Assembly (NCBI GenBank): GCA_022393335.1
Contig: JAJEKB010021802.1
Span: 358,352 to 422,351 of the forward strand
Length of the DNA: 64,000 nucleotides
Reading direction: 5' to 3'
Source: Macrotrachela quadricornifera
Lineage: Eukaryota > Rotifera > Eurotatoria > Philodinida > Philodinidae
The notes beneath the pieces were generated by a model that saw only the letters and a program-made list of their open reading frames with translations, had not been told where the DNA came from and ran no database searches. Positions 46,672-58,300 of this stretch are shown here, one piece after another. Made by a program: the position numbers and the translations under genes. Within the stretch, counting starts at the first letter, position 1. Every line of letters begins with the position of its first letter.

Positions 46672-49499
46672 TTTTGATTAGAATCCAACATCGACATTGA
46701 CAGAAAATTTCCATTATTTTGAATAAACTTACTTAAGAGAACATATACAATTGGTAAAAAGAGGAATATGCAAGCATCGATACAAATTGTACTCTAAAAT
46801 GTACATCACCGTAACAACAGCAATGTTTATACCACCTTTAATATTTCCATCCATTCTATATCAGACTTTATCTTTATTCATGACATTAATATTCGAAATG
46901 GACAACTCCGGGTAGACATCGGCTCAAATCCAAGTAATTTTGTCCCTATTTTCAAAAATTCAATTCCACTCCAACTCTAATGTAAAAAATGCATCAATTC
47001 TATAGGTAACTCCAATTCGGAGTTGGAAATGCCCATCCCTGATGAATATACAGATGATCTTTTAGTGAGCCTCCCTGTCAAACGTAAGAAGGACAACTGA
47101 CTAAAACAAAAAGTAACAATGATTCAGTAATATGTTTGTCAGCATCTACTTTCAAGTATTTCCATCATAATTTGTTTACGTCTGGATCATACATACTATT
47201 GGGTCAAAAAAGTTAGAATTTAAGAACTTATGATTATGCACTATGATCGCACCTAGCAGGTTAACCAAATCTTCTGATTTTTCAGAAATTTTCTGTTGGC
47301 TTTCTGCTCTCTGCTTTTTTTCTGATTCTCCTGATTTTCATTACTGCTGTTTCAAGCGTGCTGGTTCGTTTCCATATGGACGCTTGAATTATTACTATTA
47401 ATCATGGTGATCAAAGCTACTGAAAAATCAGGAACACCTCGAAAATTGGAAGATTTTTCTAATTATTTTCTGATCTTTTGATCTTTTAGTTGTTTTGATT
47501 TTTTGCCTTTTTGTGTACTCAAAGAGTGAGCACACTCTAGAATCGATCAATGTGACCGTCCGTCTGCTTACACGATAATTCTTCACAATTACATTCGCTT
47601 GAGCTGAAATTTTGTAGACGGAATTGTCTCATCAATATCTCAGTCGAGTTCGAAGACGAGTAGGATTTGTCAAGAAATGACTGATTTATCGAAAAAATTG
47701 TCATTATTGACCAGACCATCTTCGAGGGGGTACAGATTTTTTTCCAAAAAAAAATTTTTCTCATAAATATTCACAACATATATAAATCGGCTCAGTTTTT
47801 AATGCTGATTCTGAATCTGATATTAGTTTTGAATTAAACTGTAGTTTTCTAACGAAACATTGCCCGAAAAAGGTCTCCAAATGCACAAAAACTATATCCA
47901 GAAACCAAATTCCCTAGATATGTCTCAGATGGTCAATAGTTTTGGGGTTTCAAAACGCCTGGTTTTGTAGCTAGTCAAAAAGTCTATTGAAAGGTAAAAA
48001 CCCGAATCAATAGCTAATATTAGTGAGTTATTATGAAAATACTGATGTCTCTGTGCATCATTTATCTATCATAGATCCATGAGATTACATATGACCGTAA
48101 TTTCGCAAGATCCAAGCACAAATCCATTCTGAAATGACTCCTCCTACCCAGTTTTCTAAGCTGATCACGAATCTGAAACCAGTTTCTGTAATTTATAAAG
48201 AAATTCTACCACTCTTAGAGTCAAGTCAAAGGTCACTAGATCGGATCGCTTAGAGTGTTGTTCATACTAAATTAATTCCCCAGCTTTTCTATCCCTACAA
48301 TTTAGTGGCAAGAGACGTGTCTTGACGAGATCTGTCTTGTAGAAAAAGAAGTCTAGATTCTCATGCATCACGTGAGAAAAGTCTAAAATACCATCTTCCG
48401 GAAGGTAGTATTTCTTCAGATGTACACAGTTTTTGACTTCTATCAATTTTTTTTATCACATATCTTACTCACTTGAGTACAATGAATATGTAGACTAAAC
48501 TATTTTCTGTCCAATTGAGATGTCCTCCGACTCAAACGGTCAAGCCATTCACGAGATAAGATCAAAGTGCTGAGCATAGGTTCGAGACAACTATTTTTTA
48601 GACATTTAGATAAAAATCAACTTGTCCTCTATGCTTTTTACTTTTTGAAGTACACATAACACTCAGATTTTAATCCGAGGTTTTCACATTTATTTTTTTC
48701 TTTTCTTTTTTACATGCAGATTGTATAAGTTAATAAAAAGAAATACGATTTTTTGTAGTTCTTTCCATTTATAATTGAAGTGAAAAGGATGACGTTCATA
48801 TTTTACAGTTAGTAGAATAAAGTAACTTGACAATGATGGTAAAGAAATACATCAATGTTGATTATGTTGAAAAAGAACGAAGACAATAAAGCAATCATGA
48901 AGTAAACAATCAATCTAATAGAGACGAACCACTTTAATGCGCCATTTTCAGAATATTTTTTTCCGATATTTATTGTTTGTTACTCTACTCATTTAATTTA
49001 TGAAAAATACTCAAGATTTTTGTACTAATACGCTTGCAAATACTTTGCGAATATTAAGACTCTCAATCTAACGCTAAAGAGAGACCATGTTTAGGTGTTC
49101 AAGCAATCTTGATTCATTCTTTTGACAATATGTAGACCTCAATAATGTATGAAAAATCTGAAAAGGGTTCATGCCCTCGTATGTTTATTTCCGAGATATA
49201 GCATTTTTTTAAAAGTTTTTCTATATGTATAATTTGATAGACAATAAAACGGCTAGAAATTTAAAAAGACAATATTTTAATTTATTAACTATCTAATTCA
49301 GAAAAGCCCAATAGAACGAGCTAATAATAATAGGAGATAAATATCCTAAAATTTTACATCCAAATGAATTGAAGTTCCATTCATGGAGATCATCTAAGAA
49401 TGTTCAAATATTGAATGAATTATAATTAATTTATCTTTTCGCTTTATACGATTATAACAGAAATGATAAATAATACAAATTAATAATAAGTAATTTAAA
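46672..49499. other. long intergenic region, nothing firm
   Basis: About 2.8 kb. A short hairpin AACTCC-AATTC-GGAGTT lies near 47011-47027. The 75-codon minus frame at 47537-47764 has no recognisable family. AT-rich elsewhere. Confidence 0.4.
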
Positions 49500-49820
49500 T
49501 ATTTGGGATTCACTTGGACTGAAAAAATATCTTTAAGATCCACTGTCGAAAAATGCGCTGGAAATATCCAGAGATTCCTAAGTAAACTAAACTGGTTAAA
49601 AGCTGGATGAAGTATATCGTCTAAAGTGCTTCGCCAATGCTTTTTTGGATTTACCTTTCCACACTTTGTATGGCTGTTCCCTTTTAATCCTCTGCTCCCA
49701 AGAATACAGCAAGAAATACTACAACAAAAAAATCGTATAGGACTTTGACTGGTGTATCGCTGTCCTTTCGTGTCTACGAATAATCTTTATAATATTACTT
49801 CAGAATATTCTTTATAGTTC
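49500..49820 (+). mobile_element. non-LTR (LINE-type) reverse transcriptase C-terminal fragment
   Basis: One frame reads YLGFTWTEKISLRSTVEKCA, NIQRFLSKLNWLKAG, a stop, then VLRQCFFGFTFPHFVWLFPF and ending near RIGL, stop, LVYRCPF. This is the post-catalytic (thumb) region of LINE reverse transcriptases, where YLG is motif E-like. Neither the catalytic FADD-type motif nor an endonuclease is present. It is a 5'-truncated, mutated relic, which is usual for LINE copies. It borders directly on the duplicated ART-TPR upstream segment. Confidence 0.65.
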
Positions 49821-49823
49821 TAT

Positions 49824-50350
49824 ATTAAAAAATATATTCAAAGAAGATTGAGGACAATGCGTTTGACTGATCTTGGATTCTCACTTCTATCATGATATCT
49901 TCGTTTGAGATGAAGTCTACAAATGAAAAAACAATCATCTTGGTAATTTTTTTTCCTACGCGTCATGCACGTCAACTGATAAATTAACATGATTCATTTC
50001 TTTTAAGATGATTGATTTTTGTTGAGGCGAATTAGTACAAAAGAACGAGCATACGTAATATTTTAATCTTTTCTGTGATTTTTTTCTCACTATTGCCCTG
50101 CTCCTTTACTTGTACACATTTTTTTCTTTCCTTCTTTATATTTGTTCTCTCTTTCGTATCTTATATATCTCTTAATATCCATACAAGCATGACCTAACAT
50201 TCTTCACAACTATATTAATAGCAAGTTGTGAAATGCTTTGCACTAATGATGCTGATTTTAGCTTAAAGTTCTCAATTTTCATTTTTCATTATCATGTAAA
50301 CATTTTCGAGTGTTTCATTCCCTAGCACAATAAAAAAAATACAAATTAAT
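49824..50350 (+). repeat. diverged copy of the ART-TPR upstream region
   Basis: Collinear with 7199-7690 in the same orientation through anchors described there. The coding exons of ART-TPR do not follow: after about 50350 no ART or TPR residues can be read in any frame. It may be the remnant of a segmental duplication whose gene was lost. Confidence 0.6.
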
Positions 50351-51891
50351 ACTAATAAAGATATTAAACATGTTATTATAACAAAACAAAGTGTAATCAA
50401 ATTTAATATAGATCCATTATAGTTCATCTTGACCCGACAGGTTTTTCGTGAAATATTTGCTGTGTTACTAAAATGATTGTATATAGAGAAAAAATAATTT
50501 TTTCTAATATTAATATATGATAATTTTCTATTATTTGCTCATACGTCATAGATAAGATTATGTTTTGAATGAGTCCTAAAATATATTTCATTAAAAAATC
50601 ATGTCAATACTGGATAATTTATCTGAGACTAGAGAATTAATTGTCTATAAATTATAGAATGTAATAATAGCTAGTAAAATGGTAATATTTAATAAAAGAT
50701 TTTATTTTTAGGATTATTACTAGACTATTCTAAACAGCATTAGTATTTCTAATAGTTTATTCTTTATCATGAATATTTCTTTGAGAAATTTAAACTCCTA
50801 TAATCTTTCTATGTTATTCACCATTCGTATTCAGATAATCATATGGAATAAGAATTTTTCTTATTCAATGTGAAGAAACAAATACACATTATAGTCAGTG
50901 AGACATAATGTAGAAAAAAGTAGATTCATAATGATTGAAATTGAAACCATAAATATCTATCATATACTATAAATAAGATCAGAGGTGTAATTCATCACCT
51001 AATTTAGAAAGAAACGTAATAAAGATGAGTGTTAAAATAGATACAATGCATAATCTAATTTCAAAAGCAAAGAAACTTATTTTATAATTTTTTGAATATA
51101 AAATAGTCATATAAAGCCTTTTATCGATCTATCAAGTTTGTTTTTCAATCCTGTGCTATATTTTTAAATTGATCTTGAGTTTAGTTCGACAATTTCAACA
51201 TTGCCATTTGCTGAAGCAGGAAAATTTATAATATGTATAATCATGTTTAATTTAATTTTAATTACTTTTTATAGTTTTTTTTAATATTATTAGTAATATT
51301 AAACAAAGTCAATAAGATTAAAAGAACAAAAACAAAAAGTTTCATATTCATGATTTAGGTCTAAAGTTGAATTGATATTATACATTTATCGAAAAACAGT
51401 TGATACTATGCACTAAAAGGGCCATGTTTCAACTATAAGACGGTCCAGAAAAAAAGCATTTTTCGAAATTAATTACTCCTATTAAATCATGTTGATAGTC
51501 TAATGCGAACTACTATAGTAATTGATAAAAAAATTTATATTGTCAGATTTATTCGAAAATAAGTTGAAATCTTCCTTATGCCTACTTATGATATCCTAGA
51601 TGATTAATGTTGAGTTATGGTTTGAATTGTGATTCTAATTTCTAGTATATAATCAAAATCGATTATTGTTTCCACAAATGAGTTTAATTGTTCTGTATTT
51701 CTTAAGTGAAAATTTATCCTAGATACATATGTTTTATTTTATAATATTAGAGTATATTTGAAGCTTGATCTAATTGAAAAAGTTTATTAGAATGAAAAAA
51801 AGAACACTTTTCTAAACTCTTACAGATTTTTAAATATTTATGACGTTCTAAGATTATTTGAAGAGCAAAGAAAAGGAACAAGATAGTATTA
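50351..51891. other. intergenic, nothing recognised
   Basis: AT-rich, no open frame above 60 codons. 3' flank of the DUF1254 gene. Confidence 0.4.
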
Positions 51892-53749
51892 TTAGACAAC
51901 TCTTTTAACAGCTGGAATTGTCCATGATTGATAGCTACCTGAAAAAAAAGAGACTTTTGACCAATACAAGCGCAACATTAGAGTGAAAGGTCCTTCAGGA
52001 GCTGGTAACCAATTATTCTGCTTGGCCGTTGTAGGAGGCGTACGTTGAAAGTAAAGATCAAGTGAACCATCATTAGAATTGTAAACTAAGGGGTTTCGAG
52101 GACTTAATGTGTATCTATTTAATGAATTTTCCACAAAGAACATATCTGGAGTATACATAGTGATAGACCAAAAAGCATTGACAGGTGGTGTTTGACCTTT
52201 AGCAAAATGAAGTACGTATGTATTATTTCCTGATAGTTTTCTGCCATCTGAATCGACATTTGTATTAGGATAATAGGCATCTTCAGGTAAATTACCTGGC
52301 CAAAGAGCGGCAGCAATATATGCACGACGAAGATAATCAGTACCATAACGTTCTGTTTTTGGAATGAACCAACCATTTTGCACAATACCAGCTCCGTTTT
52401 GAGAAAGATTGATTTTGTTGAGAGCGAGTTGAGGAACTGATTTTAATGTGGCCTGATCAGAAGGACTGAGTTTGGACCAATCGAATGGTTGACCTGGAAT
52501 GAGACCGATTTGAGCCATATTTTTGATAATGTCACCATCATATTTAAATGGTGGATTATCCTATAAATAAGATCAATCAAAAATACAAGTTTCATAATTG
52601 TAATACATCACACATTTAAAATAATCTCTTATCCTTCTCCTATTTTAAGAGTCAAAGTCGAAATTCGAACACAATCCTTGTCGGTAGTTTAAGAAAAGCA
52701 AAATATAATTTGAAATTTGTCGATCGAATAAGGTAGATTATTATTTGAAAATATTGATGAATTTCTTTCTGTCAATACTGAATTTACAAGATATAATCGT
52801 CTTGTCAACTCAATTCTCTATTAAAAATTATTTTTTATTTAAGTAATTATTCAATGATAAAATGCTGTTAGAAATTTGAGACGAAAAACTGAGAACTTAT
52901 CACTTGCTAAAAGAGGTATTCCTTTGTAAAGTCGGAACATCATCTTATCATAAATATAAACAAAATATTTACCTTCATAAGTAATGCCATCATATTAAAG
53001 TAGGTGGAAATATTTATATTAGTAATGACGTTGCGCACTTGATCTGTCGTATTAAATCCTGGATTAGGATTAAAAGATGATGGTGGAGTATAATTAGCCA
53101 AACCGTTGTTTCCATTTTTAATAAAAACACTAAGTGGTCCTAATAAGAATTGATCTTGAAGTTTATGAACAGCAGCATAATCTTCTTCTGTACCAGTAGC
53201 ATACAATCGTCCAAGAATGAGAATATATCGGGTGGGTGAACTAATCCGCTTAGTTATACGTTGTTGAACATTTGGTGGTAGTGCATCATTCCATTTGGGC
53301 CCAGTGAGTAAATAGGTAGCAGAAGCTGAACCAGTAGTACGCGTTCCAGGTGTTTCGATTATTTCCATCCAATGATTATGTATAGGAAGAATATAATATC
53401 GATTTCCCATATCAGGATGTATAAAAACCCATGGTTCATTGTCAAGGTCAATCCATGCAGCTGAGTAAAGTGTATCTGCATTAGGTGCTACAACACCACG
53501 ATAACTTGCAGGTGGATAAGTACGTACATGCAAAAATTGACCCATTGGAGCATTAAAAGCATTAAGTTGTGGAACATTGGTAAATTGTACACGAGTTATT
53601 TCATTGACGATTAATGAAAATCCATAGATATAAGCATCTATACCGATGTTTTCTGTGCTCTTAGAAGAATAAACATTTTTCCTAATCCTTGCTGAATTAA
53701 CAATTGATATATTGATCAACAAAATAAGAGTAAGTAGATGCAGCTGCAT
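51892..53749 (-). CDS. secreted DUF1254/DUF1214 domain protein
   Basis: Two exons: 52973-53749 and 51892-52560. The 412-nt GT...AG intron joins ATGAAG|GTAAAT to TATAG|GATAATCC in phase 0, giving 481 residues. The N-terminus (MQLHLLTLILLINISIVNSA) is a signal peptide. The first exon is a DUF1254 domain (IYGFSLIVNEITR; PNADTLYSAAWIDL; WMEIIETPGTRTTGS). The second exon carries DUF1214 (YIAAALWPGNLPEDAYYPNT; YVLHFAKGQTPPVNAFWSIT). This tandem is typical of bacterial proteins; biochemical function is not established. Several N-glycosylation sites are possible. Bacterial origin followed by gain of an intron and a eukaryotic signal peptide is the simplest reading, but needs a phylogeny. Confidence 0.85.
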
Positions 53750-54569
53750 TATAATAATAAATGATTGTTTTCAGTGAAATAAACAAGGAATGTTTGCTAT
53801 TTTTATAGAGTGTTATTCGTCGCCTCTTCTTTTTTCCCCTATCTTTGCCCACTAAATTTAGTCATTTTTCCACTTTCTTTTCATGTATGAAGGATCCTAT
53901 TCACAGTACGAAAATACATCAATGTTATCTTCACATTACATCAATACTTGTTCACCCTAACTAGTTAAGTAACCAATGAGAGTATGGAATATACCTCTAT
54001 GATATAGGTGTAATATATAATATGATCTATTCATTAATGAGAAGTGTCGCTATTGTACGTAGGGATCTGTATAATTACTTTTTTTTAATTTTCGATCCCA
54101 ATTTTAGTCCAGTCCCGATCTCAGATGAAAGCTTATATTGATTTTAGTCTTCATTTCATATGTCCAATTTCCTTACTAAAATCAAGCGATCATTTTTTGA
54201 AATGTGTTATCTTTTGAATGTTTATTCGATTAAAGGTTTATTTATCTGAATATTTATCTGGTTGAATATTTATACGATTGATTGTTTAATTTGAAGTGCC
54301 ATTATCGTTGACAAAAAGCAAACGTCGATTTGTATTTATTTTTTGACTATTGAGACAATGAATAAAGGCGTGGTTGAATTGTTATCGAGTCAAATTTATA
54401 TAAATCATGATTTACATAGTCAAAACATTAGACAAGTAATTGTACAATTCCGATTGTTGAGTTTAAGACTAGGATTACTAAGAAATGTTCATCGAAATCA
54501 CAAACAAAATTGATATTTTTTAGATTTCTGTTCATAAAAAATAATAAATATCCAAATACGTAGTCTAGT
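53750..54569. other. 5' flank of DUF1254 gene
   Basis: AT-rich, nothing recognised. A repeated (A/T)TTATTCGATT-like phrase occurs three times near 54220-54290. Confidence 0.4.
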
Positions 54570-54840
54570 CTAGTTCTTGGTAAAAAATACTAGGATCAGT
54601 TTGAAAATTTTGGGTACGATCCCACCGGGACCATCTTGCAGATTTCTATCAATTGTATATCGGTTTAATCTATAACTAAATAAAGTATTAATAACATTAG
54701 TTCGAGCCGTACGGAGAAGACCTGGTGGTGATGATGAATTGATAGAATCGGTCTCGCCAATCATTTTGTACCATCGTTTAACAGTTGCTAAACTAATTAC
54801 TCTATTCAAATCACGAAAAACTTTCATCGGATAATCATTT
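54570..54840 (-). mobile_element. Tc1/mariner transposase HTH fragment
   Basis: The minus frame contains MKVFRDLNRVISLATVKRWY, SINSSSPPG and RTARTN. This is the DNA-binding helix-turn-helix and linker of the same mariner-type family as the relic at 25334-26290 (shared RDLN). After about 40 codons the reading drifts out of the family, and the catalytic domain is absent. Confidence 0.7.
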
Positions 54841-55368
54841 TCTGTGAGTCTTCGGTTTTTGATTATCAGATAACTAAATCTCTTATAAAAAACATTGATA
54901 AATAAGAGATGGAGATTAAGACAATTTTCCAGGCTTCATCGATAAAGACCATTATTCACCTAATATTTCTGATCTCAATTTATTGTATCGAATGTCACAA
55001 AATAATGAAGATTATTTCAGATAATAATATCTACGTTTTGTATAGAATTTGATGAAGAATTTTTGTTAAAAAAAATTTCTGAAATACTGAAATCTGAGTG
55101 AGATATATGCAAAATACTGTGAGGCTCATTCATTATAAACCATCCTGTTAGATATGATTGAAAATATATTCTGTGATTACTTGAGCAACAACCTGTGCTA
55201 TTTTCCAATGCAATTAACTCATTATGTTGATTTATAGCAATGAATATAAGTAAACATATACTTTATATTGAATAAGGTGAAAATGAAGTAAATTTTTTTT
55301 TCAAGCAGATTATATTGTACTCATTTCCTCCTTCCCATTTGTAATGACGAGCAACGTTGGCTACGACG
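54841..55368. other. 3' flank of NHL gene
   Basis: AT-rich, nothing recognised. The plus frame at 55357-55551 is antisense to the NHL exon. Confidence 0.4.
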
Positions 55369-58300
55369 TCACTCAGTAGCACAAGAGTTCGTTGCAAGAA
55401 CAAACTTTTGAACACGATTGTTCATTTGATCAGTGGCAAATATGTTACCATAACTATCGAAACTGAGTGCAAACGGAGAGTTCAGTTGATTAGCTGCAGA
55501 GCCACTTGTGCCCGAACATCCAACCACACATTGAAATCCATTTGGTCCTGATTTGACGATGCGACTATTGCCACTATCCACAATAAATAGAAAACCGTCA
55601 GCATCGAGTACAACACCTGTTGGGCAATGAAGTGGAAAGCTTACGGGTGCTCTGGTTCCTGCCACTATTATTCCACTCGACTGTCCACGCAAAAAAAGTA
55701 TAACACTGTTACTTCCACAGTCTGCTACATATAGATTGAACATAAGATCAACAAAAATACTGTAATGGTACGAAAGCTTGTTACGATTTGATCCAGGAGA
55801 ACCATTACCTACCATGTTTGTTATCATGTTCGTACCGTTGTCAAGTGTTGCCATGACGACTTGAAGAGAACTCGAAAGTGAACAATAGAGATTGTTATTC
55901 TTGTCGATAAAAAGCCCGAAACAAGAAGCACCAAAATTCATCACTGGTACACTACTCGCCGTTTTCCATGACCACTTGCGCACTTGATTGGTCGAGGCAT
56001 AACCGACAAAAATATCGCCATTGCTTGCAACGAAGAGACCGAGTGGTTGAATTAAACTATAGCTGGACAGCGTTTTTGTTGGAGTGACACTACCCTCGCG
56101 CCATACCTGAACACGACTATTCGTTTGATCGCTGACGTAGACAGTATTGTTGTTATCAACGAACACCGCAAACGGATGAGTGCCTACTGTGGTGTAGTCT
56201 GCGAAAGTGATGCCATTCGGATTCCACGATGCACATGAAGAAAATTTTGGTAGATTGTAGGAAACACCTACGGATAGAAGAAGCATACAGAATAAAGTGC
56301 AACGCACTTCATAGATGAATTCAAATGAAGAATGGAATTAGTTTTACACATTTAATGACTGAATGGGAGGCCAAAAGCAGTACAAACAGGCGACAATCTC
56401 GATTAGGACACGAACAGATCAATACATATGAGTCAGTTGCATGATCATGGTGCCGTTAGAGTTCCAAGCATCAATTCAAAATAAAACCAAATGCTTTCAA
56501 CCAATTTTGATGAGCTTTTCCCCCGTATACTTCTTATTGCTTCTCTAACTTTCTGAAATTTTAAGCTTTCAAGCTCAATCCGACTTCGAATATTTACAAG
56601 ATTATGTAATAAGTAAATATCAGGATCTGTAATTAGATTTATGGAAACGGCCTATATGAGTTTGGTTGAAATACATTCAATTGATAAACAATTGCTTAAA
56701 TTCTTTTATGAATGTCGCTAAATATTCCTGAAATGGTCCACTTAATGTGAGATGTGACGCTGAATCTGAATCCGGCTTCTATTACAAACATGAGAAGCCA
56801 GTTCAGCGGCCATTGTTCACTGAAAAAACTGTTGAAAAGGGGTTATTCTCTTAGATATCCTTGAATACAGATCATGTTTTTCTGAAAAATTCAACACGAT
56901 CTAGTTTCAACTAATGGCAAACTAATCTTTAATAGCTAATATTAAATAAAACTCTTGATAAAATGTTTAAGTCCAGCGGAGGAAATATCACATTCCTATA
57001 TCGAAATTACATTAGACATATTTGTACCCAAAATCTATTTCACAGATCTGGCTGAAACAGACTTAAAGAGGTTTTTCACACTGAGTGAAGTGGGGAGGGA
57101 GCGAATGAAGGGAGGTGATAGAGAAAAGTTTTCTTATAGTTTTAGCATAAAATTTTTTTTCGCAGTGGGATATACAGGATGGTCCATAAATGAGATAACA
57201 CACTTTTTTATTCAATTTATTTCTTATACATCATTAGTTAGAGCTCATATTTATACTACAGACACATCTTTGATTACTTAACTTATTCTGCAAGTTCGAG
57301 CTGTATAGAATGAGAAATTGTTGAGAAAAAGTGTCGATACATTTTATGTGCTCAAGTAGTAATGAGTCAAATTTTGCTGATTTCTTACTAAATTTTCTTT
57401 TTTTGTTTTGTTTGCAACAACAATAGCTTTCGATGAATGATTTCGCTTTTGTACTTTTTTCAGACCTTGTGCGAATGATTATATCTAAAAAGCTTTGAAC
57501 GAATAGAATAAAGTTGGAAATACCTTATTTAAGCGGCAAATATTGATATTATTGCGAACATAAAAAAAAGAAAATTTAGTAGGGAGCCAGCAAAGTTTGA
57601 TTTATTGCTGCTTGAGTACATGAGATGTATCCACACTTTTTCTCGCCAAATTCTCATTCTATACGATTCGAACTTGCAGAATAAGTTAAGTAAACAAAGA
57701 TGTATCTGTAGTATAAATATGAGCTCTAACTAATGATATATAAGAAATAAATTAAATAAAAAACTGTGTTACCTGACTTATGAGCCACCCTGTACAGTAC
57801 ACGGTCAGATAAGACGTTTCATAAAACACCTAAAAGTTTTCATGAGGTCCCTTCAGAAAAGACAGGAAAGTTTACCGGAGTTCGGATCATAACAGGAGTT
57901 AGGGTATCCCTGAATGGTCACACCATCTGGTCTCTTGATTTTTAAAATTTGTTGCATTTTCTATATTTTGTATGATGGCCAAGATCTTGCGCACAAGATG
58001 TTCACCTGAATATACCTCTTTTATTCTTACAACAAAGTTTACTTGTGAAAGGCTCGAATGTTAAGAGGTTCAAATGTCATGTTAACATTCAATTAGTTTC
58101 TCGAATTGTTGAAACACGAATGTTAATCAATGTTGAATTTTATAGCGGGAAAAGGGAATTTCCCTTTTCCAGGCCTGCCTCACAGACTGTAACAGACATA
58201 TTGACATACTGTTCTTATGACGTAGTTATGGATTGTAATAAATGTAGGATTCTCATTTGCAATTAAAGTAATTTCATCGTGTTCCAAATTTTAATCATAC

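Noticed and set aside
56955..57281. 108-codon plus-strand frame
   Set aside because: Its second half lies in the arm of the inverted-repeat element at 57173-57794.
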